64,000 nucleotides of DNA from Opitutia bacterium. Its GTDB lineage: Bacteria > Verrucomicrobiota > Verrucomicrobiia > Opitutales > Opitutaceae. The stretch's first letter is position 1, and every line of letters starts with the position of its first letter. The notes below the pieces were generated by a model. The model was given only the letters and a program-made list of their open reading frames with translations, had not been told where the DNA came from and did not search any database. The translations under genes and the position numbers were made by a program. Below are positions 33,267 through 42,171 of the stretch, piece by piece. Where the stretch lies: the NCBI GenBank assembly GCA_016187925.1, contig JACPIS010000041.1:1-64000 (forward strand), read 5' to 3'.

Positions 33267-34226
33267 CTAACTCTGTAATACGCCAGTCAACCATTCCTCA
33301 AATCGCTTATCCAAATCGAGGTAGACAGATGACTCGCTGTATCGTTTTTCCTCAAGCCGCTTCTTGAGGTGGCTGACAATGTCCGAGCCGAAAACGAATT
33401 CAACCAACTCCACGTTGTCTCGAGCATCCAGCTCTTCGTGAAGTGTTCGCCTGACATCGAGGTTGTAGACGAAAAAGCCCCTTTGCTGTGCAAGCCGGGC
33501 AGTCTTCATGGCTGGTCGATCCCAGCCGAAGTGTTGAGCCGGAGCACTGCGACTCTTCCAGTTTTGATCAGTATCCAAGTTGATTTTTTCGTGCGCGAAT
33601 CCCCCATATCCGATGATTCGACCCAACAATTGGTTCATATCCACGCCATTCGCGTTCCGATGGGGGTCGCCGTTACAGTCCCTTGGTAATTTATTTCCAC
33701 CCGAATCTTTCTCATTTTCGTTTGTGCATTTCAGGCGATAGACCGCCGGTGACGCACCTGTCTCGGCATCATGAACCGCAAAAAATATGGCCGTCCAAAA
33801 ATCCGCGGTGAAGTCTACGAGCCTTGTTGGGCAACCGTGATGTTGCATCAACGATAGATACCAGAACGTATCAGTCTTCGGGTTTGGCGGATTAAACCAG
33901 CGATATTGCTTTTCGAAATCCGCCAGCGCTTTCTCTTCCGCAAGGAGACGATCAAGCAGTGCTCTTTCTACATCAGCAATCTGACTTTCCCATTGGTCGC
34001 CCCGGGCAAGCCCAGCGTGTTCACGCGCACGGATAGTGAACTTCGTATCCCTGACATAGCGGACGAGCGACGGCACCAGTTGATAGCACGATTTTTTAAC
34101 CCCTCGGAACAGATAGAAATCCCACCCTTTCTCGGGCTCGGCCGTCTTGAGCTCCAATAGGGAGCTCTGTCGTTCGAATTCGCAAAACTCCTTCCGCGTC
34201 GTGATCTGGCTGACCTTGATAGCCAT
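33267..34226 (-). CDS. FRG-domain protein
   Basis: The 319-residue protein has the FRG domain, named for its Phe-Arg-Gly motif (WDFYLFRGVKKSCYQLVPSL, about residues 35-54). The following family motifs are LSLMQHHGCPTRLVDFTAD and RLAQQRGFFVYNLD. FRG proteins are widespread, often in mobile or defence settings, and their biochemistry is largely unknown. The DNA is visibly less GC-rich than its neighbours, consistent with recent acquisition. It lies 15 bp downstream of menB on the same strand and could be transcribed from the menB promoter. No toxin, antitoxin or nuclease partner is seen. Confidence 0.85.
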   Translation of the reverse strand: MAIKVSQITTRKEFCEFERQSSLLELKTAEPEKGWDFYLFRGVKKSCYQLVPSLVRYVRDTKFTIRAREHAGLARGDQWESQIADVERALLDRLLAEEKALADFEKQYRWFNPPNPKTDTFWYLSLMQHHGCPTRLVDFTADFWTAIFFAVHDAETGASPAVYRLKCTNENEKDSGGNKLPRDCNGDPHRNANGVDMNQLLGRIIGYGGFAHEKINLDTDQNWKSRSAPAQHFGWDRPAMKTARLAQQRGFFVYNLDVRRTLHEELDARDNVELVEFVFGSDIVSHLKKRLEEKRYSESSVYLDLDKRFEEWLTGVLQS

Positions 34227-34241
34227 TGGGGAAAGCGATCC

Positions 34242-35075
34242 TTACGGCAGCCAGGGATATTTCCGGACGTTAGGCTTCCGCTTCTCGCGCTGCGCCGTCA
34301 TGAACTCCTTCGCCTCCTCGGTCATGTAGTAGAGCATGGTGGCGTTGCCGGCGAGTTCCTGGATGCCGGCCTGGCCGTCGAGCTCGGCGTTGAAAGCGGC
34401 CTTGAGGCAGCGGATGGCGAGCGGGCTGCGCTGGAGAATGTCCTTCGCCCACGCGACGCCCTCGGCCTCGAGCCGGGCGACGGAGACGACCTGATTGACG
34501 AGGCCCATCGCGAGCGCTTCCTGGGCGTTGTATTGGCGGCAGAGGAACCAGATTTCGCGCGCCTTTTTCTGCCCGACCAGGCGGGCGAGGTAGCTGGAGC
34601 CGAAGCCACCGTCGAAGCTACCCATCTTGGGGCCGACCTGGCCGAAGATGCCGTTGTCGGCCGCGATGGTGAGATCACACATCACGTGGAGCACATGTCC
34701 GCCGCCGATGGCGTAGCCGGCGACGAGCGCGATGACGACCTTGGGCATCGAGCGGATGAGTTTCTGCACCTCGAGAATGTTGAGGCGCGGCACGCCCTGG
34801 GCGTCGATGTAGCCGCCGTGGCCGCGCACGCTCTGGTCGCCGCCGGCGCAAAAGGCATACTTGCCGTCCTTGGCCGGACCGGCGCCGGTCAGCAGTACCA
34901 CGCCGATGGACTGGTCTTCCCGCGCGTCCAACAGTGCCTCATGCAGCTCGACCACCGTCTGCGGACGGAAGGCGTTGCGCTTCTCCGGCCGGTTCAACGT
35001 GATCTTCGCGATGCCGTCGGCCTTCTGGTAGAGGATGTCCTCGTAGGTTTTAGCGGTTTTCCAAGCGGGAAGCAT
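34242..35075 (-). CDS. menB: 1,4-dihydroxy-2-naphthoyl-CoA synthase
   Basis: The 277-residue crotonase-fold enzyme closes the naphthoate ring from O-succinylbenzoyl-CoA in menaquinone biosynthesis. It has [17 protein letters not shown], the oxyanion loop [11 protein letters not shown] (typical of MenB), [39 protein letters not shown] and the C-terminal [13 protein letters not shown] ending. Together with menD and menF nearby it shows the classical pathway. kup lies between it and menD on the other strand. Confidence 0.95.
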   Translation of the reverse strand: MLPAWKTAKTYEDILYQKADGIAKITLNRPEKRNAFRPQTVVELHEALLDAREDQSIGVVLLTGAGPAKDGKYAFCAGGDQSVRGHGGYIDAQGVPRLNILEVQKLIRSMPKVVIALVAGYAIGGGHVLHVMCDLTIAADNGIFGQVGPKMGSFDGGFGSSYLARLVGQKKAREIWFLCRQYNAQEALAMGLVNQVVSVARLEAEGVAWAKDILQRSPLAIRCLKAAFNAELDGQAGIQELAGNATMLYYMTEEAKEFMTAQREKRKPNVRKYPWLP

Positions 35076-35218
35076 GCGGGACAGTCGCGTGAAAAGACCT
35101 GAGCCGCAACCGTTTTTGCGACCCGCCGCGAAGTTTCACGCAAGGGTCAAGCGGTTTCTATCCGACTGCGCAAAACTGCTTGGATGCCCGGACAGCTTCC
35201 CCAACATAGCACCTTTTC

Positions 35219-37102
35219 ATGCAAGCCAACGCGATAGGTGGGAAAACAGCCGCAGCCAGCGCCGGTCTCACCCTGGGCGCGCTGGGCGTCGTGTTTGGCG
35301 ACATCGGCACCAGCCCGCTCTACGCCCTGCGCGAGTGCCTCAATTACCTGCCCCCCGTGGAACGGGCCACCGGTGTGCTGGGTGCGCTCTCGTTGGTGTT
35401 TTGGGCCATGGTGCTCGTGGTGATCGGCAAATACCTGATCTTCGTCACGCGGGCGGATAACCGCGGCGAGGGCGGCATTTTCGCCCTGTTGGCCCTGAGC
35501 CACGGAGATCGCACCCGGGGAAAAATCGGAACCCTGACGCTGCTCATCCTTTTCGGCGCGGCCCTGCTCTATGGCGACGGCATCATCACTCCCGCCATCT
35601 CTGTGCTCGGCGCCGTGGAGGGTTTGAACACCTTCAAACCCGACTTTGCCCGCCACGTCCCGCTGCTCTCCGCCCTCATTCTGGCGGGTCTGTTCGCCTT
35701 CCAATCCAAGGGCACCAAGGCCATCGGCGGCATCTTTGGCCCGGCAATGTTGCTGTGGTTCGTGACCATCGGCGGACTCGGCATCTGGCACATCGTGGAC
35801 ACACCCGCGATATTCGCGGCCTTGAATCCCCTGCTCGGACTCGGGCTGTTGATCGACCATCCCGCCCAGGCGGCGGGTCTGCTCGGCTCGGTGGTGCTGG
35901 CTATCACCGGCGCGGAGGCGCTTTACGCCGACATGGGGCATTTTGGGCGCCGGCACATCGCGCGGGCATGGTATTTCTGCGCATTTCCGGCGCTCGTCCT
36001 GAATTACTTCGGCCAGGGCGCGCGCGCACTCGCCCATCCCACCGACACGACGCACACCTTTTTCGCCCTCGTGCCCGAGGGCGCCCCGCGTCTCGCGCTC
36101 ACGCTGTTGTCCATCGTCGCGGCCGTCATCGCCAGCCAAGCCATGATCACCGGCACCTACTCGCTGACACGCCAAGCCATCCAGCTCGGCTACTTTCCCC
36201 GGCTGAAGATCAACTATACCAATCCCGATCTCTCCGGCCAGATATACCTTCCCCTCGTCAACGGCCTGCTGGCCTTCGGCTCGATTTACGTGGTGCTGAC
36301 CTTCGGCTCCAGCGAGCGGTTGGCCGCGGCCTACGGCATCGCGGTGACCGGCACGATGGTGGTCACCACCTTCGCCTTTTTTGCCGTGCTGCGCCAGCGC
36401 TGGCAATGGGGGCTCGGCTCGGCCCTGTTGCTCTGCGGACTGTTCCTGCTGGTGGATGTGCCCTTGTTCGCCTCGAATCTCCACAAATTCGCCGACGGTG
36501 GCTGGTTTCCCATCTTCATCGCGATCGGCATCCTCGCCATCATGCATACCTGGAAGGTCGGCAAAACCGAGATTTTCCGCCGCGTCTACGCGAACGAGAT
36601 CACCGAGGCCGAACTGAGCGACATCGCCTGCAGCGGACGCATCATCCGCGTGCGCGGCACCGGTGTGTTCATGGCGGGCAACCCGAGCGGCACCCCGCTT
36701 GTCCTGCTCCACCACGTCAAGGCCAACAAGGTCCTGCACGAAACCGTGATCCTGCTCAGCATCGTGACCGAGGAGGTGCCTTATGTCACCGCCGACGAGC
36801 GGCTCGAAGTCCGCGAAATCGGTCACGGCGTCTGGCGCACCATTGCACGCTACGGGTACATGGAGTCCCCCGACGTTTCCGTGCTGATCGAGCAGATCCG
36901 CGCCGCCGGCGTGCCGCTCAAGCCGAACGAGGCCACCTACTACTTCAACCGCGAGATGATCATCACCGGCGGCGATTCCAAGATGATGAACTGGGAAAAG
37001 CGTTTCTACGCGCTGCTCAGTCGCAACGCCCGGCCGGTCCGCGACTACTATCGCCTGCCGCCGATGCAGATCATCGAGGTCGGCCTGCCCATCCAGCTCT
37101 GA
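35219..37102 (+). CDS. kup: Low-affinity potassium transporter Kup
   Basis: The 627-residue protein of the KUP/HAK/KT family imports K+ with protons. It has about 12 hydrophobic helices in residues 15-440, beginning with GALGVVFGDIGTSPLYALRE, then KYLIFVTRADNRGEGGIFAL and GALLYGDGIITPAISVLGA. A cytoplasmic C-terminal domain (about 460-627) follows. It is transcribed against the surrounding menaquinone genes and its stop lies 7 bp from the menD stop, so it looks inserted into the men cluster. Confidence 0.95.
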   Translation: MQANAIGGKTAAASAGLTLGALGVVFGDIGTSPLYALRECLNYLPPVERATGVLGALSLVFWAMVLVVIGKYLIFVTRADNRGEGGIFALLALSHGDRTRGKIGTLTLLILFGAALLYGDGIITPAISVLGAVEGLNTFKPDFARHVPLLSALILAGLFAFQSKGTKAIGGIFGPAMLLWFVTIGGLGIWHIVDTPAIFAALNPLLGLGLLIDHPAQAAGLLGSVVLAITGAEALYADMGHFGRRHIARAWYFCAFPALVLNYFGQGARALAHPTDTTHTFFALVPEGAPRLALTLLSIVAAVIASQAMITGTYSLTRQAIQLGYFPRLKINYTNPDLSGQIYLPLVNGLLAFGSIYVVLTFGSSERLAAAYGIAVTGTMVVTTFAFFAVLRQRWQWGLGSALLLCGLFLLVDVPLFASNLHKFADGGWFPIFIAIGILAIMHTWKVGKTEIFRRVYANEITEAELSDIACSGRIIRVRGTGVFMAGNPSGTPLVLLHHVKANKVLHETVILLSIVTEEVPYVTADERLEVREIGHGVWRTIARYGYMESPDVSVLIEQIRAAGVPLKPNEATYYFNREMIITGGDSKMMNWEKRFYALLSRNARPVRDYYRLPPMQIIEVGLPIQL

Positions 37103-37109
37103 ACCGGCC

Positions 37110-38870
37110 CTAGCCGCCGACCCGCTGCGCCACGCGCGCGAACAGCACCGGGCGGAACGCCGCGTCCCGCGTCCGGTCCGTGCGCACCTCGAGCACACGC
37201 ACGCCGCGCGCCGGCAGCCTCTTCAGCAACCGGCCCAACTGCGTCCAACTCTTCACCCGCGTGTGCGCCACGCCGTAGGCCGAACACAACCGGCCAAAGT
37301 CCACGTCCTGCGGCGTGGCAAAGAACCGCTCAAACGTCTCCGGAAACCGCGCCACGGGCAGGTGCCCGAAAATCCCGCCACCGTGGTTGTTGATCAGCAC
37401 AATCGTCAGGCTGCCGCGCAGCGCTCCCGTTGGCAGAAACCCATTCGTGTCATGCAGCAACGCCAGGTCGCCCGTCAACAGGACCGCCGGACATCCGCCG
37501 TGCGCCATGCCGAGCGCAGTCGAGAGCGTGCCGTCGATGCCGTTGGCCCCGCGGTTGAAATACATCTCGTGCCGCCGGTCGTTCGCCGGCCAGAAATATT
37601 CGAGATCGCGCACCGGCATGCTGCTCGCCGCGAACACCGGCGTACCGGCGGGCAGCAGCGACGGCAACAGCCGCGCCGCCTGTCCCTCGAAGAGACCACG
37701 CTGCCGGCGTAGCTCACGATCGAGCCCGGCGTTCGTGCGCGCGTCGAGTGTTGTCCAAGTGCTGACCCAGGCACTGGTGCGGACGGGCGCCTGGCCAAGA
37801 TCGCGGGCAAACTCCTCCACAGACGTGCGCAGGTGCTGCGTGCGACCGTGCAGCGCATCGTGATTCCGCGCGTCCGGGGCGATCAGGAAGGTCGGCGCGT
37901 CGCACCGGATCAGCCACTCGCGCAGCACCTTGCTGGTCGGCCAGCCGCCCAGACACAGCACCACGTCCGGTGCGAGGCTGTCGGCCAGCGGCTTCGCGCG
38001 CAGGAACGTGTCGTAGGTGGTGATGAACTCCGGCCGCCCGGCCGCGTGATTGCGCAGCGGCGTCAACGCATCGGCGAGCACCGGCCAGCGCAGCGCCCGC
38101 GCGATGCCGGCCACGCACCCGGCGTAGGCCGCGGAATCGGCGGGCTGCGCCGGCCCGGAGACGATGAGGCCGCGCACGCCTTGCAGATCGAGTCCGGCCG
38201 CGAACGTCTGCCGGGAGCCGGCAAATTTGCGCTCGGCGATGCCCGGCAGCAGCGCGAAGAATTCCTGCTCGTCGAATTTCCCGCGCAATTTCTCCGTCAC
38301 GCCGTCCGGGATGGGCGGCAGCGGATCGCGGAACGGCGCGTTGAGGTGCACCGGGCCGGCCGCCGGCCACAGGGCGCGCTCCCACGCCTGAGCGACGGTC
38401 TGCCGCAGGTAACGCAGCATCGGCACTGTCGCCGCGGGCACCGCGAACTCATGGTAATGGTTCACGTGGCTGCCAAAAAGTTTCTGCTGGTCGATGGTCT
38501 GGCCGGAGGCGCACTCGCGCATCTCCGGCGGCCGGTCGGCCGTGATGACGAGCAGCGGCACTCCGCTCTCCTGCGCCTCGATGACGGTCGGGAAGTAATT
38601 CGCGCCCGCGGTGCCGCTCGTGCACAGCAACACGACCGGCCGGTGCGTGCGCTTGGCCAGGCCGAGGGCGAAGAACGCCGCCGAGCGCTCGTCAAGCACA
38701 GGAATCGACTCGATCTCCGCATGGCGCGCGAACGCCATCGTCAGTGGCGTCGACCGCGAGCCGGGTGAAATGACCGCGTGACGCAGGCCAAGCCGCGCCA
38801 AGGTTTCCACCAGCACGCCGCCCCACAGGCTGTTCACGTTGCGGTAGTCGAGTATGGGTGAGGTCGGCAT
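37110..38870 (-). CDS. menD: 2-succinyl-5-enolpyruvyl-6-hydroxy-3-cyclohexene-1-carboxylate synthase
   Basis: The 586-residue ThDP enzyme joins isochorismate and 2-oxoglutarate in menaquinone synthesis. The N-terminal domain has VISPGSRSTPLTMAFARH and VVLLCTSGTAGANYFPTVIEA; the Asp-Arg segment ITADRPPEMRE follows. The ThDP-binding motif near the C-terminus is GDLALLHDTNG followed by INNHGGGIF. The ATG at 38870 is chosen because the open frame upstream encodes only a palindromic repeat. It is downstream of menF. Confidence 0.95.
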   Translation of the reverse strand: MPTSPILDYRNVNSLWGGVLVETLARLGLRHAVISPGSRSTPLTMAFARHAEIESIPVLDERSAAFFALGLAKRTHRPVVLLCTSGTAGANYFPTVIEAQESGVPLLVITADRPPEMRECASGQTIDQQKLFGSHVNHYHEFAVPAATVPMLRYLRQTVAQAWERALWPAAGPVHLNAPFRDPLPPIPDGVTEKLRGKFDEQEFFALLPGIAERKFAGSRQTFAAGLDLQGVRGLIVSGPAQPADSAAYAGCVAGIARALRWPVLADALTPLRNHAAGRPEFITTYDTFLRAKPLADSLAPDVVLCLGGWPTSKVLREWLIRCDAPTFLIAPDARNHDALHGRTQHLRTSVEEFARDLGQAPVRTSAWVSTWTTLDARTNAGLDRELRRQRGLFEGQAARLLPSLLPAGTPVFAASSMPVRDLEYFWPANDRRHEMYFNRGANGIDGTLSTALGMAHGGCPAVLLTGDLALLHDTNGFLPTGALRGSLTIVLINNHGGGIFGHLPVARFPETFERFFATPQDVDFGRLCSAYGVAHTRVKSWTQLGRLLKRLPARGVRVLEVRTDRTRDAAFRPVLFARVAQRVGG

Positions 38871-38884
38871 GAAGTGCTTGAGCG

Positions 38885-38967
38885 TGTCATTCTGAGCGCA
38901 GCGAAGAATCCAACAGCACAACCGCGGCACGCGCCACTCTGGATTCTTCGCTGCGCTCAGAATGACA
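38885..38967. repeat. Interspersed palindromic repeat (HSERSEE-type)
   Basis: Two identical 28-bp arms (38885-38912 and 38940-38967) in inverted orientation surround a 27-bp centre, beginning TGTCATTCTGAGCGCAGCGA. This is a widespread bacterial repeat family that gives spurious peptides such as HSERSEE and ILRCAQND when translated. It lies between menF and menD and could form a large hairpin in the transcript. Confidence 0.88.
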
Positions 38968-38993
38968 GGCACTGGCAAGGAAGCGATTGGGGC

Positions 38994-40418
38994 TCATGTT
39001 TCGGTGAGGGCTTCGACGAGAGCTTTGAACTTCAGCTCTGTCTCGGCAAATTCGTTCTCCGGGTCGGATCCGGCCACGATGCCCGCGCCAGCATAGGCTG
39101 TCGCGGTGCGTCCGTCGATCAACGCCGAGCGCAGGCCGACGCAGAACTCGCCCCCACCGCGGTGATCCACCCAACCGATCGGACCGGCGTAGAGTCCGCG
39201 CGAGAAACCCTCCAATCTCCGGATCGCCGCCACTGCCGGCTCGCGCGGCGTGCCGCCGACCGCGGGCGTGGGGTGCAGGCGCTCGAGCACGTCGAGGATG
39301 TGCACGCCCTCCGGCAGCGTCGCGCTCACGGGCGTATGGAGATGCTGGACATTGGCCAGGGCGAGCAGGCGCGGCTGGCTCGCGTACTCGAGTTTGAGGC
39401 CGAGATCGGCCACGCGGCGCGCCAGCGAATCGAGCACCAAACGATGCTCGCGCTGGTCCTTGTCGCTCTGTTGCAGAGCGCGGGCAAAGGCCGCATCCTC
39501 GCTCGCGGTGCGACCCCGTGGCGCGGAACCGGCCAGCGCCTCGGTGTGCATGCGGCCGCCGGCCACACGCACGAGCCGCTCCGGGCTGGCGCCGATGAAG
39601 CTCTGGCCGCGGCCGTTGGCGACGGAGAACGCGTAGCAACTCGGATAACGCTGGCGCAGATGGTTGAGCACGCCGAGCGGATGGAACTCCTCGGCGGTCG
39701 TCAGGCGTTGCGCACGGGCGAGCACGATTTTCTCGTAGTCGCCGCGGGCGATTTCAGTCAGGGCCTGCGTTACCGCGCGCTGGTAGCCGCCCGAACCGCC
39801 GAGTTCCTCGATGCGTTTGGGCGCGGACGGGCGGTCGCGTCGCTGCGCGGCAGTGTAGTCGAAGGAACGGAACTTGGCGTGCGCCTTCCAGACCTTGGCC
39901 GTGATGAGATCGACCGGCGCATCCGCCGTGATGGGGAGGTTCGCCACGGCGACGGAACCGTCGCCCATGCGCGAGACCTGCCAGCGCGGCACGAACAGCC
40001 GCAGTGCCGGGAAAGCCGCGTCCGGCGCGGCGTCGTCGGCGAATCCGGCGGCGAGGAAGAAGTGCGGCCCGGCGAAATTCTCCGTCACGGGCCCGACCGC
40101 GATCGTGTGGGCGAGGGTCTGGGCGATGAACGCCTTGGCCTCGGCGAAGCGGCGCGGGCCGGCGGACTGGAACTGCAACACCGCTTCGGCTCCGGCGACG
40201 GCGAAGCCTTGTGTCGGCCGCTCGATGTAGAAGTGCAGCTCACCCGGCTCGAAAATCGACTCCAGCACGGCGAGCGGATCGAGGCTGTCGACCGCCACGC
40301 TGATGCTGACCAACTGCGGCCGGCCCGCGGCCCGGGCGGCGTCCGCGCATTGCGCGAGGAAGGCGCGCAGCGCTTCGGGCGTCGGGGTGTCGGTCGGGCT
40401 GATCGGGAGGTGAAGCAT
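38994..40418 (-). CDS. menF: Isochorismate synthase
   Basis: The 474-residue chorismate-binding enzyme makes isochorismate, the first committed step of menaquinone synthesis. The C-terminal chorismate-binding domain (about 210-470) has ARGDYEKIVLARAQRLTT with the catalytic lysine, FSVANGRGQSFIGASPERLV, EALAGSAPRG, HPTPAVGGTP, YAGPIGWVD and ENEFAETELKFKAL. The N-terminal half is less conserved, as in other MenF proteins. An isochorismate synthase for siderophores is possible by sequence, but the adjacent menD makes menF the better call. Confidence 0.92.
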   Translation of the reverse strand: MLHLPISPTDTPTPEALRAFLAQCADAARAAGRPQLVSISVAVDSLDPLAVLESIFEPGELHFYIERPTQGFAVAGAEAVLQFQSAGPRRFAEAKAFIAQTLAHTIAVGPVTENFAGPHFFLAAGFADDAAPDAAFPALRLFVPRWQVSRMGDGSVAVANLPITADAPVDLITAKVWKAHAKFRSFDYTAAQRRDRPSAPKRIEELGGSGGYQRAVTQALTEIARGDYEKIVLARAQRLTTAEEFHPLGVLNHLRQRYPSCYAFSVANGRGQSFIGASPERLVRVAGGRMHTEALAGSAPRGRTASEDAAFARALQQSDKDQREHRLVLDSLARRVADLGLKLEYASQPRLLALANVQHLHTPVSATLPEGVHILDVLERLHPTPAVGGTPREPAVAAIRRLEGFSRGLYAGPIGWVDHRGGGEFCVGLRSALIDGRTATAYAGAGIVAGSDPENEFAETELKFKALVEALTET

Positions 40419-40438
40419 CGAGATTCAGATAACGCCCG

Positions 40439-40556
40439 TGGATCCTTCGCTGTGCTCAGGATGACACGCTTTCACCGAAAGTTCTTTAGCGGGCATTCTG
40501 AGCGAAGTGAAAAATCCATGGTTGCTCGCGGCGGACCGGGCCGGTCCGCCCTACCC
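40439..40556. repeat. Composite of interspersed repeats between menF and metG
   Basis: It contains two diverged arms of the HSERSEE-type palindrome (40439-40466 and 40493-40521). A second type follows: 40530-40550, a perfect palindrome with GGCGGACCGG arms and a one-base centre, then CTACCC. The CTA at 40551-40553 is the metG stop codon on the minus strand. Confidence 0.75.
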
Positions 40557-42080
40557 TTTTTTTTCCGTGGCCGGCTTGGGGAAGAGGATCTCGACCGGCT
40601 GGAGCTTGGCGCCGGCGAGGCGGATGCCCCACTCCAGTTCGCCGTCCCAACGCGCGAGTGGCGCTTGGGCGAGCCCGCCGCGCACCTTGTCGGCGACCGT
40701 CGGCATGACCGGCCAGAGCAGCGTGACCGCGAGGCGCAGCGCCTCGGCCATCGTGGCGAGCGACGTGTGGAGCAACGCCTGTCCTGCTGGACTGGTGTCC
40801 TTGGCGAGTTTCCACGGCGCACGTTTCTCGATGTAGGCGTTGGTCGCCGTGACGAAGGCCATGGTGCGTTCGAGCCCGAGGTGAAATTGCAGACCGGCGT
40901 TGAGGCGGAAGACCTCGTCGCGCGTCTGCGTCCAAAGCTGTTGCAGCTCGCGCTCGGCGTCCTCGGCGGGACCGGCCGCGGGCACAACGCCGCCGGCGAA
41001 GCGCGTCGTCATGTTGATGGTGCGGTTGACAAGGTTGCCGAGGTTGTTGGCGAGCTCGCTGTTGTAGCGCACGAGGAACTGCTCCATCGAGAAGTCGCTG
41101 TCGGCGCCGACCGTCATCTCACGGATGAGAAAGTAGCGCAACGAGTCGACTTTCCAATCCTGGCAGAAGGCGACCGGGTCGATGAAGTTGCCGGTGCTCT
41201 TGGACATCTTGTCGCCGTTGATCGACCACCAGCCGTGGACGAGCAGCGTCTTCGGCGGCGGCAGGCCGCAGGCGTGGAGCATGATCGGCCAGTAGATGCC
41301 GTGCGCGGGGATGAGGATGTCCTTGCCGATGATGTTGTAGTCGGCGGGCCAACGGCCCTTCTCGATGACGGCCGAGTAGTAGTTGAGCAGCGCGTCGAAC
41401 CAGACGTAGGTCACGTAGTTCTCGTCGAACGGCAGCGGTATGCCCCACTCAAGGCGCTCCTTCGGGCGCGAGATGCAGAGGTCGTTGAGCGGCTCGCTGA
41501 GGAACTCGAGCAGCGACTTGCGGCGGTGCGCCGGGAAAACGAAGTCCTCGTGTGCCGTCACGTAGTCGATCAGCCACTGCTGGTAGCTGCGCAGCTTGAA
41601 GAAATAGTTGGCCTCGGTGATTTCGGTGACTTCGCCGAAAATCTCCGGCCAGCGGCCGTCGGGCAGACGGTCCTTCTCCTGGAGGAACTGCTCCTGGCGG
41701 GTCGAGTAGAAGCCTTGGTATTCGGCGCGGTAGATTTCGCCCTTGCCGAAGAGCTGCTGGAGGATGTCGCGCACGACCTGTTTGTGGCGCGGCTCGGTGG
41801 TGCGGATGAAGTCGTTGTTGGAGAGGTTGAGGAGCTTCGTCAGCGCCACGAACTCGGCCGCGACGTCGTCGACGAACTGCTGGGTCGGCACGCCCTTGGC
41901 GCGGGCGCTCTGCTGGATCTTCTGGCCGTGCTCATCGGTGCCCGTGAGAAAATAGACATCATCCCCCATCATCCGGCGGCTGCGTGCAATAACGTCCGCC
42001 AGCACCTTCTCGTAAGCATGTCCGAGGTGCGGCGAGCCGTTGACGTAGTCGATGGCCGTCGTGAGATAGAATGACTTCAT
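40551..42080 (-). CDS. metG: Methionyl-tRNA synthetase (MetG1 type, without zinc cysteines)
   Basis: The 509-residue class I synthetase has the HIGH-type motif GSPHLGHAYEK (residues ~15-25), TDEHGQKIQQSA, WFDALLNYYSA and the KMSKS loop GDKMSKSTGN. The C-terminal anticodon-binding domain has NLVNRTINM and ends ...LFPKPATEKKG. No Cys4 zinc knuckle interrupts the connective region, and there is no C-terminal tRNA-binding (Trbp111-like) domain, so it is a short form. The start at 42080 is set by homology. The stop TAG lies inside a repeat. Confidence 0.94.
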   Translation of the reverse strand: MKSFYLTTAIDYVNGSPHLGHAYEKVLADVIARSRRMMGDDVYFLTGTDEHGQKIQQSARAKGVPTQQFVDDVAAEFVALTKLLNLSNNDFIRTTEPRHKQVVRDILQQLFGKGEIYRAEYQGFYSTRQEQFLQEKDRLPDGRWPEIFGEVTEITEANYFFKLRSYQQWLIDYVTAHEDFVFPAHRRKSLLEFLSEPLNDLCISRPKERLEWGIPLPFDENYVTYVWFDALLNYYSAVIEKGRWPADYNIIGKDILIPAHGIYWPIMLHACGLPPPKTLLVHGWWSINGDKMSKSTGNFIDPVAFCQDWKVDSLRYFLIREMTVGADSDFSMEQFLVRYNSELANNLGNLVNRTINMTTRFAGGVVPAAGPAEDAERELQQLWTQTRDEVFRLNAGLQFHLGLERTMAFVTATNAYIEKRAPWKLAKDTSPAGQALLHTSLATMAEALRLAVTLLWPVMPTVADKVRGGLAQAPLARWDGELEWGIRLAGAKLQPVEILFPKPATEKKG

Positions 42081-42171
42081 AAAAGAGCGAAAAACGTAGT
42101 GTTCCCCCGGCGTTTGTCGAAGATTTTGACGCGGACCCCGAAAGCCGCTTAGCTCGCCAAGTCCAATCTCC

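Noticed and set aside
38871-38978. N-terminal extension of menD
   Set aside because: The extra codons are the HSERSEE-type repeat; homology starts at the ATG at 38870.
38874-42074. 1066-codon open frame on the plus strand across menF and metG
   Set aside because: Antisense to two well-supported genes, passes through repeat DNA, and shows Arg/Gly/Ala/Glu-rich shadow composition.
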